A stretch of DNA of 64,000 nt from Isoetes taiwanensis (GCA_021234155.1 JAJEKV010000011.1:8665132-8729131); one strand, 5' to 3'. Shown: positions 33,652 through 45,934, counted from the stretch's first letter. The notes: generated by a model not told the origin, from the sequence alone. Numbers and translations are program-made.

Positions 33652-35429
33652 TGCAGATAGCTCAATAGCTTCCGATTAAACCCAAAATGCAAAGAAAGAA
33701 GACCCAGCAAAAATATTTACCTGTTTGAGGCTTCATCGACTCCTCTGCTTCAGCCACGCTCTTGCAATTTACCGTAAGATTAAAGCATTCGATTTTTCAG
33801 AGCATTCGGAGTAGGAGTAGGCCCTAACGTAGCATACGGATCGGACCTTCCCGCCCAACTCCCCCTTCTCGACCACCTGCGGGAAGAATGATGGTCGACC
33901 GTATGAAGCAGCAGTCCGTATACGGACGTCTCAAGTTCAAAAAAACCCCTACCCAGTCACGCTCTTGGGTCATACGGGGTTTCAATGGTGAAACCCCCGG
34001 ACATCAAGTTTCCATTGGAACCACATTAAGTTTCAACAAGAAACCCTATGAGGTTTCCGGCGAACTCCAACCCAAATGGGGAGTAGAAAAAACCATCGTT
34101 CTGCCCTCGTGTCCAATAGCGTCGTACTTTCATGAAATAGAAAGAATATTTTATTTTAACTAACTAGGGGAGGGTGGCCATCTACTGCGCCAGTCCCATT
34201 CGCGCACGTGGAAAATTCCATTTACTGCTTTTAGAGTTCCGATTAGGGCTTCAATTAGGGTTCCGGTTAGGCTGCGCAGAGGAAGGCGGCCATAGCTTGC
34301 ATGCGGTTAGGCTGACAGAGGAAGACGACCACAGCTTGCATCTTGCTGCTATAAGTTCTTTGCTTGTCCAACAGATCTTTGCTGCTTGCCGGAATTAATC
34401 TATTTGCGTATGTCCAATCTATTTGTGTATGTCCTGGCTTCACTGCAACGCTCATGACAGAAAACCATGGACATGGTATTTAAATCATTTAATATTTGCT
34501 TGAAATAATCTGATCATAATTTTGTGGGCAACATGCACAAGGGGATAGATCATAGATGGTGTGTTGTTTAGTTTGAGCATAATGGATCAGGAACAACTGC
34601 AGTGTGCAGCTAAGAATGGTGCTATGCTATGAACTCGTTTTATTTCTGATCACTCCAAGTGCTTGTTAAGTTCAAAAGCTGAGATTTAAGAATCTATAGC
34701 GTGCTCAGAAACAGTTAATTTGCTAAGAATAGTGCTATGGTATGAACTCATTTTATTTCTGATCAATACAAGTCTTGTTAAGTTCAAAGACTGAGATTTA
34801 AGAATTTACAGGGGGTTGGAGTAGACATAGATACAACATATTCTGGCCAGTCTGGAGGTAAAGGTGCCAGGCTTCAACACTTATGGAAGCAAATTTGAGG
34901 TATGACTGTTGTATCAACTCCGAGGACGCTTCTTTATTAGTAGGATTTGATATGTTAAGTACTTACTACAATTTGCAGAACATTCCTGTTGTAACGAAAA
35001 CTTGGCTTCATGATTCTATTACCAAGAAAGAGATGTTGCCATGGAATAACTGTGTCTATGTCAACAAGTAATCTAATTAGCTAAAAGTTGTTGTAGCTAA
35101 TGTAGAGTAAATCTTGTACGCATTTTCATTATAATTTTTAGCTATTATTGCATTTTCTGTCCATGCAGGGTTGGTCATCATGGTTATGAACAGTGATGGA
35201 TGTCCCTTTGCCCTTGTTAATGCCAATGCATCTGCAACATGTTTTGAACACCACTGCCTGGAATCTAAGAAAGAGGAGAAGGAAAGATGGTCACATTCTC
35301 AAAAAAGATGGCATTTTTGTACAACTGTGCTTTCACAATCTGTGATTAAACAACTCATTTGAATCAGTAAGTTTCTAAGGTAGTGAGCCTGCACAGAGGA
35401 GTTTGTTTACATATAATATTATAGTGTCT
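33652..35429. other. Spacer between the two large elements
   Basis: No confident gene. It holds a GGTTTC/GAAACC-rich block (33960-34060) of the same dispersed family as 21830-22330. A near-tandem duplication follows: 34608-34700 and 34722-34820 share GCTAAGAAT(G)GTGCTATG, TATGAACTC(G/A)TTTTATTTCTGATCA and CTGAGATTTAAGAAT. A possible exon lies at 34979-35070. Confidence 0.5.
34979..35070 (+). other. Possible BRCT-like exon
   Basis: After an acceptor-like TTACTACAATTTGCAG the sequence reads IPVVTKTWLHDSITKKEMLP, which resembles the C-terminal half of BRCT domains (conserved W after a V-V-x-x-x-W pattern). Only one short exon is visible and the rest of the domain could not be assembled. Weak. 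Confidence 0.2.
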
Positions 35430-35454
35430 AAGTCGTATTTAATTAAAGTGGGAC
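35430..35454. repeat. Left terminal inverted repeat of element 2
   Basis: Perfect 25-base match to the reverse complement of 48149-48173. Inside it, GGGACTC recurs at 35479 and 35496. Confidence 0.75.
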
Positions 35455-35669
35455 AAATCTTGAATTTTGGGACTCGGACTGAAAATGGGACTCACACACC
35501 ATAAAAGAAATTTCTGAATTGATTGCTTGAATAGAATTACACATGACACACATAGAATTGGGTTACTTGTTTTCCTCATAAATTTTTCAAACCACTAGTT
35601 GAGAAAGTTTTCAAACTTCTCAATATTATGTACCCTCATACAATGATATAGCATGGAGGTTGCTCATGG

Positions 35670-38382
35670 CCTTGTCCATCTCCTTTCTTGGGATCTTGTG
35701 TGTGTTGTCTTTTGCAATGTGAGAACTTGGATATGACCATACCACACACTCCACCAATTCCCTCCTTTGAGGGTCAGCATAATTTGCCCTCCACTTCTTC
35801 TCCCAGCCAGGTGTATTGCTCCTTCAAGTTGCCCTTCTTGTGTCTCCCAATGGGCTCCCAATATTGAATTTGGAATCCAGGATGCAACTCCTCTCCATCA
35901 GGCATAGTGGTGGTCACATCAGAGAGTGCCACCCCTAACCATATTGGATGACAGTCCTCATCATCAGGGCCTTACTAGCACAAAGTATCCTTCCTTGATG
36001 TCCTCAAAGGATCCCACTCGGGAAGATCAAACCACTCGGCTTTGAGGCCTTACTTCCCACAAACCACTTGGAACCCTTTGTTGGGACCCAAGTGAGCATT
36101 CTTAGACGTGCTTGCACCTTGAGAACCCTCCCATCTTGACTCGGGCAAGAACCCGCCTCTTAGCTCCCTCCCACATGGTCGCTCGGTTTCTAAGCATGTC
36201 ACAACTTTCTCCCAAGACTTGATTAGGGAGTCCATTTGATTTTTCTTAAGAGTGGAGGTGTGCTTTCCATTTCAACATCATCCCGGTCGTTATGTAATCC
36301 TTGATGCCCTTCACCGGTTGGCTAGAGTCTTTTGACTGTCTTGAAGGGAGGTAGTGGTTTTGGCTGCCCTTTAGGAATGAGAACTTCACCGCCCAGCACC
36401 CCTTTGCCACAACTCGATACCTTGTGCAGGGCATCCACAACTTGTCACCTGGTCTCCACTTATATTGCATGATTGGTATTCCATCCCTAACCCAAAACTT
36501 GAACTGAAGTGGCTTTGTGTGTCCCTGTCAACCTGGTCCTTGCCATCTAGCAAGTATCCTTCTACAAATGATTTCCAATGCAACCTCATCCATCAAGAAA
36601 GCCATTGGGTTGGGGTCAATGCAGCTCTCAAACACATCCATTAGTTCGGGGAGAGTGGTCACGTTTTCTCTCTTGAGCTTGGTGGAGAAAGTTCCAAAGA
36701 ATCCATCTATATCATCATGCGTATGCCCAACCATCATGAATCCCACTTTCACAACTTTGAATACTCCCACCGGCCGCCAAGTATGACATTGCCCCAAACA
36801 TCCATCTATTCTTGTTTTCTTTCCAACGGTTGTCCAAATCAACACATAGCTCCTCGTGGTGATTTCTCAAGTAAGGGGAAATCATCCCAAGTCCTCCTTG
36901 ATTCACTAGACACCTTGGATGTGAGCTTTTTATATCGCCTTTGGTAACAAAGCGGTTGATCATCCATCAAAGCCTCAAAATGGGTGCTGAAGGGGAATAC
37001 CTCCTCCCTTCTATCGATCCTTTCTCTAGTGTTCTCGGGCACTTGAAAATAGAGCTCACATGGAAGTTTGGATCATCTCTCCATAGATCAAGCACAAAAT
37101 GACCATATGTTCCAGTTCCATGACCATGTGTTAATACACCCGGCCGGACTTCCTTTTCATCCCAAAAGCGTTTTGACAACGCTTGGGTAAAGGATCTAGC
37201 TTGGGCAAGAAAGTCTTGTGTTGGTCCATCTTATCATGAATTATACACAAAAATTTGTCCTTTGCATCTCGAGAAAATGTTCTCCACCGCCAATACAACC
37301 GCCTGTCTACATGATATTTGGTCCCTTTGGTGATCCGCAAATTGCTCCCTAATTGCCATTCTTTCTTTCTCTATTGCAGTTGATGCAAGTGTATCCTTGA
37401 GTTGAATGCAAGTGTTGCACTTTGAGAATGGCATGTGTTGTAGGACACTCACGTCCGAGAAGTGAGTGCTCCATAACTTGCTGAAATGTGATTGAGAAAG
37501 AGGCCTACCTCCAGTAGTTTCTAGGATGGAGTTGACCTCCTTGAGGCACTCCTTTTGGATATAGTGTTGTGGCAACACTATTTGCACCACTTGCACACCG
37601 TGCTCGTTCACCTTCGACTTGTGGGGCATAGATTGAGACATGTATCTCACAAAGCTCTCGAAGACTGCAATGGCCTTTAGAGTATTTGCTCTAGGTTTCA
37701 AAGTGAGTGCATTACCATGTTGGAACAAAGTGTGCCCTTTTCTAACCTGCTCCCAGTATCTGTAAAATGAAGACTTGCTCACCCCAAGAATCCATCTCAA
37801 TGCTCTCATACATACCTTCATGCCCCTCAATTGATATAGTAGCCGTCCTGTGTTTTCATCATAGCTGGAATTCCTACACAAGGAGTAAATGAAATTAATC
37901 CTATCTTTTTGAAGCTGTCCAATGTATTGGGACCTTATCTGCACGAGGTCATCCATATTGTAGTGCACTGTGCAATCTAGGTTGCAACACTCTTGTCCCC
38001 TAATTGCCTCCAGGTTTTCTTTGGTTGGTGCCATACTTTCCATCCTTTCTAAATATTTGTCACTTCTAGGCCTCTTGGGCACCTTTGGCTGCCTTTTATG
38101 AAAGACATAAGCGTCTCTCTTCCTTGTGATCAAAGGATGCTCATCGACCACCAAATCTTCCACATGGCCTTGGGTGGGCCTTGGGGTGTGTAGTTCAAGA
38201 GGGCATTGTAGAGTATCACCATTCTTGTGTGTAATATATCTAATTGGCCATCTCAATCGAGCTTGGGACTCCAAAGCAGCCCCTGAGCACACAATGCAAT
38301 CACTAGAGCTTCCACGGGACATGATTGTATCAACTTCGATAAGAAGCTTCACAATGCCAACTCCAAGATGTTCATCTCCCAA
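35670..38382 (-). pseudogene. Transposase-like gene of element 2, frameshifted
   Basis: A diverged homologue of the gene at 25490-28235. The long N-terminal frame (38382-37234, 382 codons) has QECCNLDC and the FSKLWSTHFSDVS ... CNTC block, matching KHCCSQRC and FTVLWKKEFSRVS ... CATC in element 1. The three acidic blocks appear in successive frames: IIHDKMDQHKT (about 37230), CVDLDNRWKENKN (about 36830) and VGHTHDDIDGFF (about 36700). A C-terminal HPIWLGVALSDVTTTMPDGE segment lies near 35900. At least four frame changes show it is dead. The shared residues across two distant copies support their importance. Confidence 0.75.
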
Positions 38383-38574
38383 AGCCTCTCATCATTCACA
38401 CTATCAAATGGATCAACTGCAGGTTATTATGCCCCTCTGCCAAATACCGCCCAGTTTGCAAGGGTGCAACAAAAGGCAACCCATCTTCCTCCATTGGAGC
38501 CTAGGGCAATGGCCTCCTTTGGACTTCCCTGGCTCCATTTTACTCATCTCACATGCTCCCTGAATGAAAAAGCT

Positions 38575-38830
38575 CACATTAAAACCATATAGCCCCAAAC
38601 ACCACAAATATGACCATATGAACCATATAAAACCATACAAACATATTAAATATAACCATATTAAATCATACAACCATATTAACTAAAATCATATAACCAT
38701 ATTAAAGCATACAACCACACTCATTCTAAACCATATGTGAACATTGTAACCATATATACCATTGATACTATTCAACCATTGAAACCTTATTAAATACATA
38801 AGATAACATATATAAACATATAACCTACCC
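38575..38830. repeat. Degenerate ACCATAT short-repeat array
   Basis: About 20 irregular copies of (A)ACCATAT(T/A)A at 10-20 base spacing, for example ACCATATAAAACCATA and CAACCATATTAAC. It lies between the transposase start and the promoter of the plus-strand gene, where element 1 has its promoter-side palindromes. Confidence 0.8.
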
Positions 38831-38839
38831 TTTCATATC

Positions 38840-39358
38840 TTGGCATGGCCACGTGGCGCCTCTTCAGAGGCTGAAACCGTGGCCACGTCAGCAATCCGCA
38901 CTGCCACGTCATGGAGGGCATGGCCCACACGCGTGGCAGTATATTATTGCACTTTTACGAGGGTTGAGGGTGCGGCCGGAAGTGCTTGCACCCTCTTCCT
39001 CTCCCCGACCATTCTTCCTCCCTGTTTTTCTCGATCACTCTTGAGCTCCTGTTTTTCCTTAAGCCCGCTTTTTCCAATCAGCGATCGATCGAACCGGCGA
39101 TTCCAAGGCCATCTTATGACAGCAGCTTGGTCGACCGGATCGGGGCGCTTCCCTTGAAGTTCTCGCCTTGATTCATTGTTCGGCGGCGTTACCGCTGAGA
39201 GAAGAAAGTGAGGCCCTTTTAGTCTTTGCTTTTAGTTTTACGTAAGTCCTTTAGTGCATTTTTACTTATATTACATTTGTTAGAGGCTCTTATTAATCCA
39301 CGATACAATTTGACCCAAACCGAATCCTTATTCACGCTTTGCCAGCGACTATACCCAC
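38840..39358 (+). promoter_or_regulatory. Promoter region with G-box cluster, element 2 main gene
   Basis: Within 110 bases lie GGCCACGTGGCG, GGCCACGTCAG, TGCCACGTCATGG and ACACGCGTGGC, which are G-box/ABRE-like ACGT cores known to bind plant bZIP factors. TATATTATTG at 38940 could serve as TATA. A leader follows, with CGATCGATCG and pyrimidine-rich sequence. The first in-frame ATG with a good donor is at 39359. Confidence 0.5.
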
Positions 39359-39854
39359 ATGGAGGCGAACTTCGGAAGCCTCCTCCTCATCCAAACAAAT
39401 CTTCGGGTATGTTTTGTAATATCATACCTTTTTTTTAATCTCATTTTTTCTTCTTTGTTCTCCTTGTTCTCATCTTTGTTCTCCCTTTGTTCTCTGTTTT
39501 TCTCATTAATCTCATTAATCTTTGTATTGTTTTTCTGTTTTTTTGTGATCTTTTTTCTTGCTTGTGGTTGAATTGAATACATTGTGCGGGCACAAGTGAG
39601 AATAGTGGTTAGAGTAGTAGCAAGCAACCGAGATAGAAATCATCGAGAGACCTGGTGTTAGGAAGTAAGATATTGCGAGCATTAACGAGAACATAACTAG
39701 GAATGTCTTTCTCCCGGCCAAGAACTAAGAATAGGAATTGCTTCACGGAATCTCCATTTCTAACTCACGGCAAATCCACTGCGAGGAGACATGCAGAAGG
39801 AAGAGTGGCGAGTTGAGAATACTTCACTTGCCAGCAGTCCGGGAAGTACTGAGG

Positions 39855-41075
39855 CCTTCTTCTCGACTTCGCGAGTGAGAGAACTTCTCGACTCGCGAGG
39901 CGAGAAGGGAGTGTACACTACGGGCTGTTGGCGGTTGAGGGATTCTCGACTTCAGCGATTCCGAGATTACCACAGCTACCCAATGTCTTCACATTCTTTA
40001 GAACCTGGCTGCAGCCTTCTCGACTTCGTGAGTGAGAATGTGATACCTGCCAATGGCCCTTTGTGCGTCGCGGGTGCCTCCACCGATCACCGAGCCACTC
40101 TCCTTGAACCATGCTCGCCGAATATTGCGAAGAGGGGCTCCAGCGGGTGGAGGCCTCGGCGACTAACCAGCTGAGTGCTGGCGGCTTTTCGACTTCGTGA
40201 GTCGAGAAAAACGCAGGCTCTAGTGCACTCTAGAGCTGGCCTGAGGCGATCTTAACCACTCTCCTTCTATCTTCCTCGGACATTGCGAAGGGAAGTGGTT
40301 TTCCTTTGTCTGCAGGCCAACTCTAGCAACCCAATTCTCACGTATTGTGGTCGCGGTGGCCTCTACCCAATCAAAGACCGTCTCCTTCAACCATCTTCGT
40401 CGAATATTGCGAAGGGGATGGGCTCGATTGGGTGGAGGCCTCGGCGACTAACCTGAAGGTGCTGGCAGCTTTTCGACTTCGTGAGTGAGAAAATAAGCCA
40501 ACTCTAATACCTCTAGAGCTGACTGCGGGGCGGTCTTAACAACTCTCCTTCTATCTTCCTCGGACATTGCGAAGGGAAGTTGTTTTGGCCAACTCTTGTC
40601 AACCGGGCCAACTAAATAACAACCCGCAGGGGAAACCACGAGCTTCTTTGTATGCATTTCGGCTCGTGAGTGAGGAATGCCTTGCCTAACCGGCACTCCA
40701 TGTGTACCATCCGAGGAGTTTCGATGGCTAAGGCATTTCGACTTGCGGAATTAGAAATCTGTATTTTTCCAAAATACGTGATTTTTGGAAACCAAAAGTC
40801 GCATTCTCGACTTCGCAAAGTCGAGAATCCTCTAACCGACCAATTCTCTGTGTGGTGCCGGCGGTGGCCTCTACCCGGTCGAGCCACTCTGCGCGCGGAA
40901 ACCATAGAACTTGCTGTCTGCATTCTGCGCCTCGCCCAGTCGGGAATACCTTAACCAACCGGCACTCGTGTGTACTAACGGAGTTCGGATGGCCAAGGCA
41001 TTCTCGACTTGCGAAGTCGAAATGTTGACAGCGACCAACGATCGCATTCTCGACTTCGCAAGTCGAGAATCCCTT
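39855..41075. repeat. Palindrome array A of element 2 (CTCGACTCGCGAGTCGAG)
   Basis: About a dozen full or half copies in intron 1 (near 39860, 39885, 40016, 40187, 40470, 40735, 40804, 40998, 41046). Most are variants such as TTCTCGACTTCGCAAGTCGA with a few changes in the centre. Confidence 0.9.
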
Positions 41076-41320
41076 AGTCCGACCAATTCTCACGGTATGG
41101 TAGCGGGGGCCGGTTTGGGTGGGGGCCTCTACAACTAACCACGGGAAACCACGAGAGGAAGCCAAGGCTTGCATTCTCTACAACTCTTGCACTTTGTATT
41201 CTCCTGTTTTTAGTCCCAAGTGCCTCTAGCACATGCGAGCCACTCTCCTTGAACCATCTTCCTCGAATATTGCGAAGAGGAGTGGTTGGGATCGGCTGCA
41301 GCCCCTCAGACTAACTACAA
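40080..41320. repeat. Roughly 290-bp tandem repeats in intron 1 of the element 2 gene
   Basis: Units carrying CTCCTTGAACCAT(G)CTCG, GAATATTGCGAAGAGG, GTGGAGGCCTCGGCGACTAA and TTCGACTTCGTGAGTGAGAA recur at about 40095 and 40380. The companion block CTCCTTCTATCTTCCTCGGA recurs at 40258 and 40547. A diverged third copy lies at 41230-41320. Each unit carries one copy of the palindrome. Confidence 0.75.
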
Positions 41321-42979
41321 GAGGATGCATTTGAACCCCGCATCTCACGGGCCTTAGACCTAGCGATCTATGCACAACATTCCAAGAAAACACCATGAAA
41401 AAAGACACCTAAAACGCGGGCGTTCATTAACCCCGATCCATTGTTTCCTTGCCGAGCATCTCGACCCGAGAGTAAATCATCTCTCGAAGCTGAAAAATCT
41501 TTGGACAAGGGAACAATGAATCCGTCGAGCTTATCAGCAGTTCCATTATTTAAAACACAGGCGGCATGTTCTACAAGCGAAATAACATAGGCATCTCACG
41601 AAACTCACCTCTTCACGCGGTAATTCCTTGGCCCTTTGTATCCACGGATCCCGGCCTCACCTAGAGTGATTGCTTCTTCTGTCGGTCTCTTCAAGAGTGT
41701 ATTTGCATCTAATACTTGTATCACTGCGATTCTCGCGTATCCCGTTCCATGGGCCCGCTGTGTAGAGTTCCCGTATGCGGCGGCTCCTCTCGCTTCCTAC
41801 CTTAGCTCTCGTGCTCATCGATCAAATCAGCTGCTTGCAATAGGGCCAGCGGTCGGGAAAAAACACACATATGCAAAGCATTTGTTAGCGACTTACCGCG
41901 TCGCGGCGCCATTAGGAAGTTAAACTACGGTCGATGCTCCCCTCAAACTTCGAGGTCCCCAATGCTGGGGAAGATAAACACACGCTCCGCTCACTTAGTC
42001 CCTTGATGTGATTAAATTTCGAAATAGTGTTTGGTGGGCTAAAGCCGACCGTCTTTGTATCCTTAGCCCGCTTTTTCATAAATGATTGCATGTCCTTAAG
42101 TTCAAACTAAAGAACGCCCGATCTTTTTACATGCAGTCCTAAAACTCACAACGCAGCGGAGGAAACTTAATTTTCTGGGGGTCAGAAGAGGATGAGAGGG
42201 CATCTGAGACATGACTCAGTCCAAGCGAGGCGGGAGGGGATGCTACCACCGGCGGCAAGAAGAAGAAGACAAACACCCGGGTGAGCTCACGAGGTTTTTC
42301 TTTTGTCGGAATACCTTAACTGATCCATCCTTTCTTCTTGCAGCATTCACCTCGGACTCACTGGTGATCACTGGCCGAACTCCATTCTTCGTCATCGAGG
42401 GACTGGAGACAGAGCTTCTTGAAACAGCAGCAGATTCTTGGTGGTATGTCGAGGTATCGACAAGTGGGAAGGAGAAAGATCTGTTTCTACACCAAAGGGA
42501 CAAGAAGAGCTCCGGAGACAAGTACAAGAAAATCGGTGTTGTGCTCTCCGTCTCTGCGCCAGATTTGAAGCATTTAACACTACATGTCGAGGACTTTAAG
42601 AAAGAGTAAGTTCTATCGCACCAAAAATTAGCAGTTTCAAATTATTCTCACTCTTCCATGAGCAAGGCTAAGGGCACCGAAAAAAGGCCGGCGCCTTTAA
42701 ATTGTCAGAACCTTGGGTGGAAGGATCTGGAAGGGATGAAGGAGGCCGGAACCCTAACATCCAGGGAGCTTGGTATGGAGATTTCCAGAGTCAGGGAAAA
42801 ACTGTTCAATACGGGGAGCTTCACTTCTACTGTGCTGAAGGCTCTACAACACTCTACAGCAATGGGGAATGAAGTTGTGGTTCATACACAAAAAAGTCCA
42901 CCAAAAACAAAGATGGGGAAGATGACACCACACGGGAGGAATCGGATGGCGGCGGAGGCTAAGATATGGTCGACTCTCC

Positions 42980-43465
42980 AATAATGGATCCAGATGATCA
43001 GATCAGGATTTCACAGAGAGGGGCACAGAAAATGGAGCGGCTAGCTCAGTATTATCCGTTGGGAATATCACACAAGCTACTGCTGGACATTAGGACTACT
43101 GAAGGTTTGCACGGGGAGATGCCGTCTTGTTCAACCATTGGGAATTTAATCCAGCACACATCTTTGGAGATTACGAACCTCGATGGTGCGACATCCCATT
43201 GCAGATCAATGCCTGCGGATGTCATACCTTTTAGCAGATCGGACAGTGAGTTGTTCAATTTGGAAGTCCGAGGAAGATCTGAAGGAAAAGACGTCCGGTT
43301 ACGGGTTGTAGGCGGTCAAGATTGATGAGGGCGCTCTCAAGTATTGCGAGACGGAGAAGGGGTGCCATAAAGGATCAAGGATAGATATGCCAGCGAGTGC
43401 AGAGTTCTTTTCGGCGGAGACGCCAAAGAACCGAACCGCCAACATTAGCCAACGCCGAGAACACA
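42980..43465 (+). pseudogene. ParB-like domain of element 2 gene
   Basis: The frame from about 42966 gives DVRLRVVGGQ at 43290-43320. One base later the frame must change to read RLMRALSSIA, which together make a ParB-type box (VVGGQ-xRLxALxxI). Then RVLFGGDAKE and an ANISQRREHNS-like stretch precede a GTGAGT donor near 43471. This parallels YYVLGGTHSYKAR and DEEAKVIAVSHN in element 1. It is frameshifted, so not translatable as it stands. Confidence 0.5.
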
Positions 43466-43509
43466 ATAGCGTGAGTGCCGCCACGTAAGGTAAATAACTC
43501 TCTGAATCT

Positions 43510-44240
43510 TTCCATTCTCGACTCGCGAGTCGAGAAAGCCCTACCATCCTGGGTGAAAGCATGCTACGGTGTACCACTTTTGGAACCCTCAAAAGTACCT
43601 TCACTGGGTACTTTTAAAACTGGTACTTTCTGTTCTTTCTTCCTATTAAAATCAATTCAAAACTTTTGAATTGAAGGTCAATAACTTGTCAATTTATAGT
43701 ATTTAAGGATAACAATATTATTAGAGACAAAAATTAATGAATCAACTCTCAAACTTATTGTTTATTGAGACATTTATGCAAGTTCCCAGTACCCAGTGTT
43801 GGGTACTTTTTTGGGTAGTTTCGCACTCCCTAAAAAGAACTTTAGATGATACACCCTAGCATGCTTTCACCCTCCTAACATTTGCCGATTATCACTGGGG
43901 TTTCTCGACTCGCGAGTCGAGAAAGCCAGGATAACACAGAAAATCAAAGGATGCAGAGCTTTCTCGACTCGCGAGTCGAGAAAACCCAGAGAAGTAAAAG
44001 AAAATTAGACATTCAAGGGACTTTCTCGACTCGCGAGTCGAGAAAGCCCTGCCATCCTAACATTTGCCGATTATCACGGGGTTTTCGACTTCCTTGAGGC
44101 GAAAGCGCGGTAAATACGTAAAAATCAAAGGATGCAGAGCTTTCGACTTCGCGAAAGTCGAGAAAACCAAGATAAGTAAAAAAGAAAATTAGGCGTTCAA
44201 GGGACTTTCGACTTCAAGTCGAGAAAACCCCGGCTACTAT
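43510..44240. repeat. Palindrome array B of element 2
   Basis: Six or seven copies, including perfect CTCGACTCGCGAGTCGAG at about 43514, 43904, 43963 and 44024, inside an intron. Each is embedded in longer similar units (GGATGCAGAGCTTTC, CCTAACATTTGCCGATTATC repeated). Confidence 0.92.
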
Positions 44241-44449
44241 TTCTTGTTTATTCCGGTGTTTGTAGATACTTTCATGCTCGACATTGGCACATTGATCAAT
44301 GACCCCCTTATCCGAATCGATCATACACGCTAGGCAACAAAGTGGAAAGCATTGGGTTGTCCTCGGCGTCCTAAAAGGAAACAGGGCTCCCTCGGATAAG
44401 TGGAAGACCTTTGAGAAACTATGCAGATATGTTCTGGCTGGAGGGACGA

Positions 44450-45790
44450 GGGAAGATGACTAGGGAGAGGAAGAAGAGGAGAAGAAGAAGAGAACACCAA
44501 GGAAAGGCAGGGAGTCTCTCTCAGACCAATATGACCTCATTCTTAGCATTGAGGCGGTCTGGGAGAAATGGACTGAGATATGGGCTCAATGGACAAGAGG
44601 CAAGCTGAAGGACAGCAATGGAGAATTTCCAAGCAGGCCGGACCCCAAGTTGTTTGACAAGCAGTTCATGAAGAGGATCTGGGGCCTCACGGACAAAAGA
44701 AACGCTTGACCTACAAGGCAAAATCTTGGATGGAACAATCCGCTAAGGAAGACCGGGGAGTTCTAAAATGCGGTATAAAGGATTATGCCACGGTCCTAAA
44801 GTTTACGGCGGCGGCGTTAGAAGAAGGCATCACGGAGTTCTGCAACGTTGCATCTAATGAATACCATGATTTTGATTATTACAAGGAAAAGGCTGCCCTT
44901 GATGAGGAAGACATGAAGGAATTGAACCGTCTATGTCAACCCTACATCAACACACCAAGCTGAAGCGTAGCGTCAAAACCCTTCCTTTCCCCGAGGCGTG
45001 CTATGGCAATTCCGAAGAGGAAGCTTGGATTCGGGGTGGTCCCATTTAAAGTGACGATAGCTCCCCATTTCTGGTTACTTTGGGACACAAGGGATTTGGT
45101 GGTGCAGGCGGCACTGGACCCGTGGCACTATTTGCCATCAATATGATCGAAGACCCCACCCTTTTTTATGACAAAGGCGACATAGAGCGTTGGTACAAGG
45201 CGTTCGGACATGACCGACCTGGATACTTTCGGGGTTTCCTTGTCTTTTTGCATGCCGGGCAATCGGACAACCTGTTGTCTCCCAATGGGCAGCTGATATT
45301 AACTTCAACAACAAGATCATGCACTCCATATCTGAACTTGATCATGAGTGCGGACTTGGCTTGCCGAAGGCACCAAGCTTTGCCAACATAGTTTTGGTTT
45401 TGATTTCAAGATCGGGCGGTCGACACTGGATAAGTGGTGGTCTAGCGAGCATCATTATCTCGACAAGTTCATGATCTCTCAAGAGCGAGATGGAACCCTG
45501 GAAGGGGCAGGTTTATGGAGGATGTGCCATCGATGGACAAGGTCAGCAAAGATGGTGCGACCGGTCCTATACATAGAATTCCTATCCGGCCAAGAGTTAT
45601 CAAGTACTTCATAACCAGCTTGGTCGAGGAAGATCAAATTGTATGCGAGTGGTACATGAATGGCCTGTTCTCTCGGGGGGCTATCTTTGTTTGGAATGGA
45701 ACCTATATCCGTGGTTGGAAATAAGGACATGGTTGAAACCATTCAGTCATACACGGATCGCTTCATGAGCATTTCAGGGGGAGGAAGACA
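44450..45790 (+). pseudogene. Degenerate methyltransferase-like region of element 2 gene
   Basis: Frames from 44455-44963 give an acidic/basic helical region. At about 45180-45280, DIERWYKAFGHDRPG then RGFLVFLHAGQSDNLL aligns in order with VRSFLDGLKEVT then WRVIIFHSDLQTMSVL of element 1. At 45570-45790, RPRVIKYFITSL, QIVCEWYMNGLFSRGAIFVW and DMVETIQSY occupy the place of the KPQRLINNLI, DWILDAFSGSGTTAV and DKVSFIRT blocks. The FxGSG cofactor loop is lost (EWYMNGLFSRG) and frames shift between blocks, so this copy is predicted to be inactive. The alignment was made by eye. Confidence 0.45.
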
Positions 45791-45934
45791 AATGGAAGCA
45801 AGAAATAAAGGCGGCGAGGGCGAGGGAGACAAAGCCGGCCGGAGGCGAGAATGTCGAAGGTTTGGACCGAGAATCTTTGCCGAAAACATTATTGAAAACC
45901 CCGAGACAGAGGTGAGTTTACTTTGCTCTATCGG

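Noticed and set aside
34800-35362. BRCT-domain DNA-repair gene
   Set aside because: Only one short exon resembles BRCT; surrounding frames could not be joined, so it is listed only as a weak possibility.
38126-38563. Plus-strand 145-codon frame
   Set aside because: It is mostly antisense to the transposase-like gene of element 2 and has no recognisable motif.
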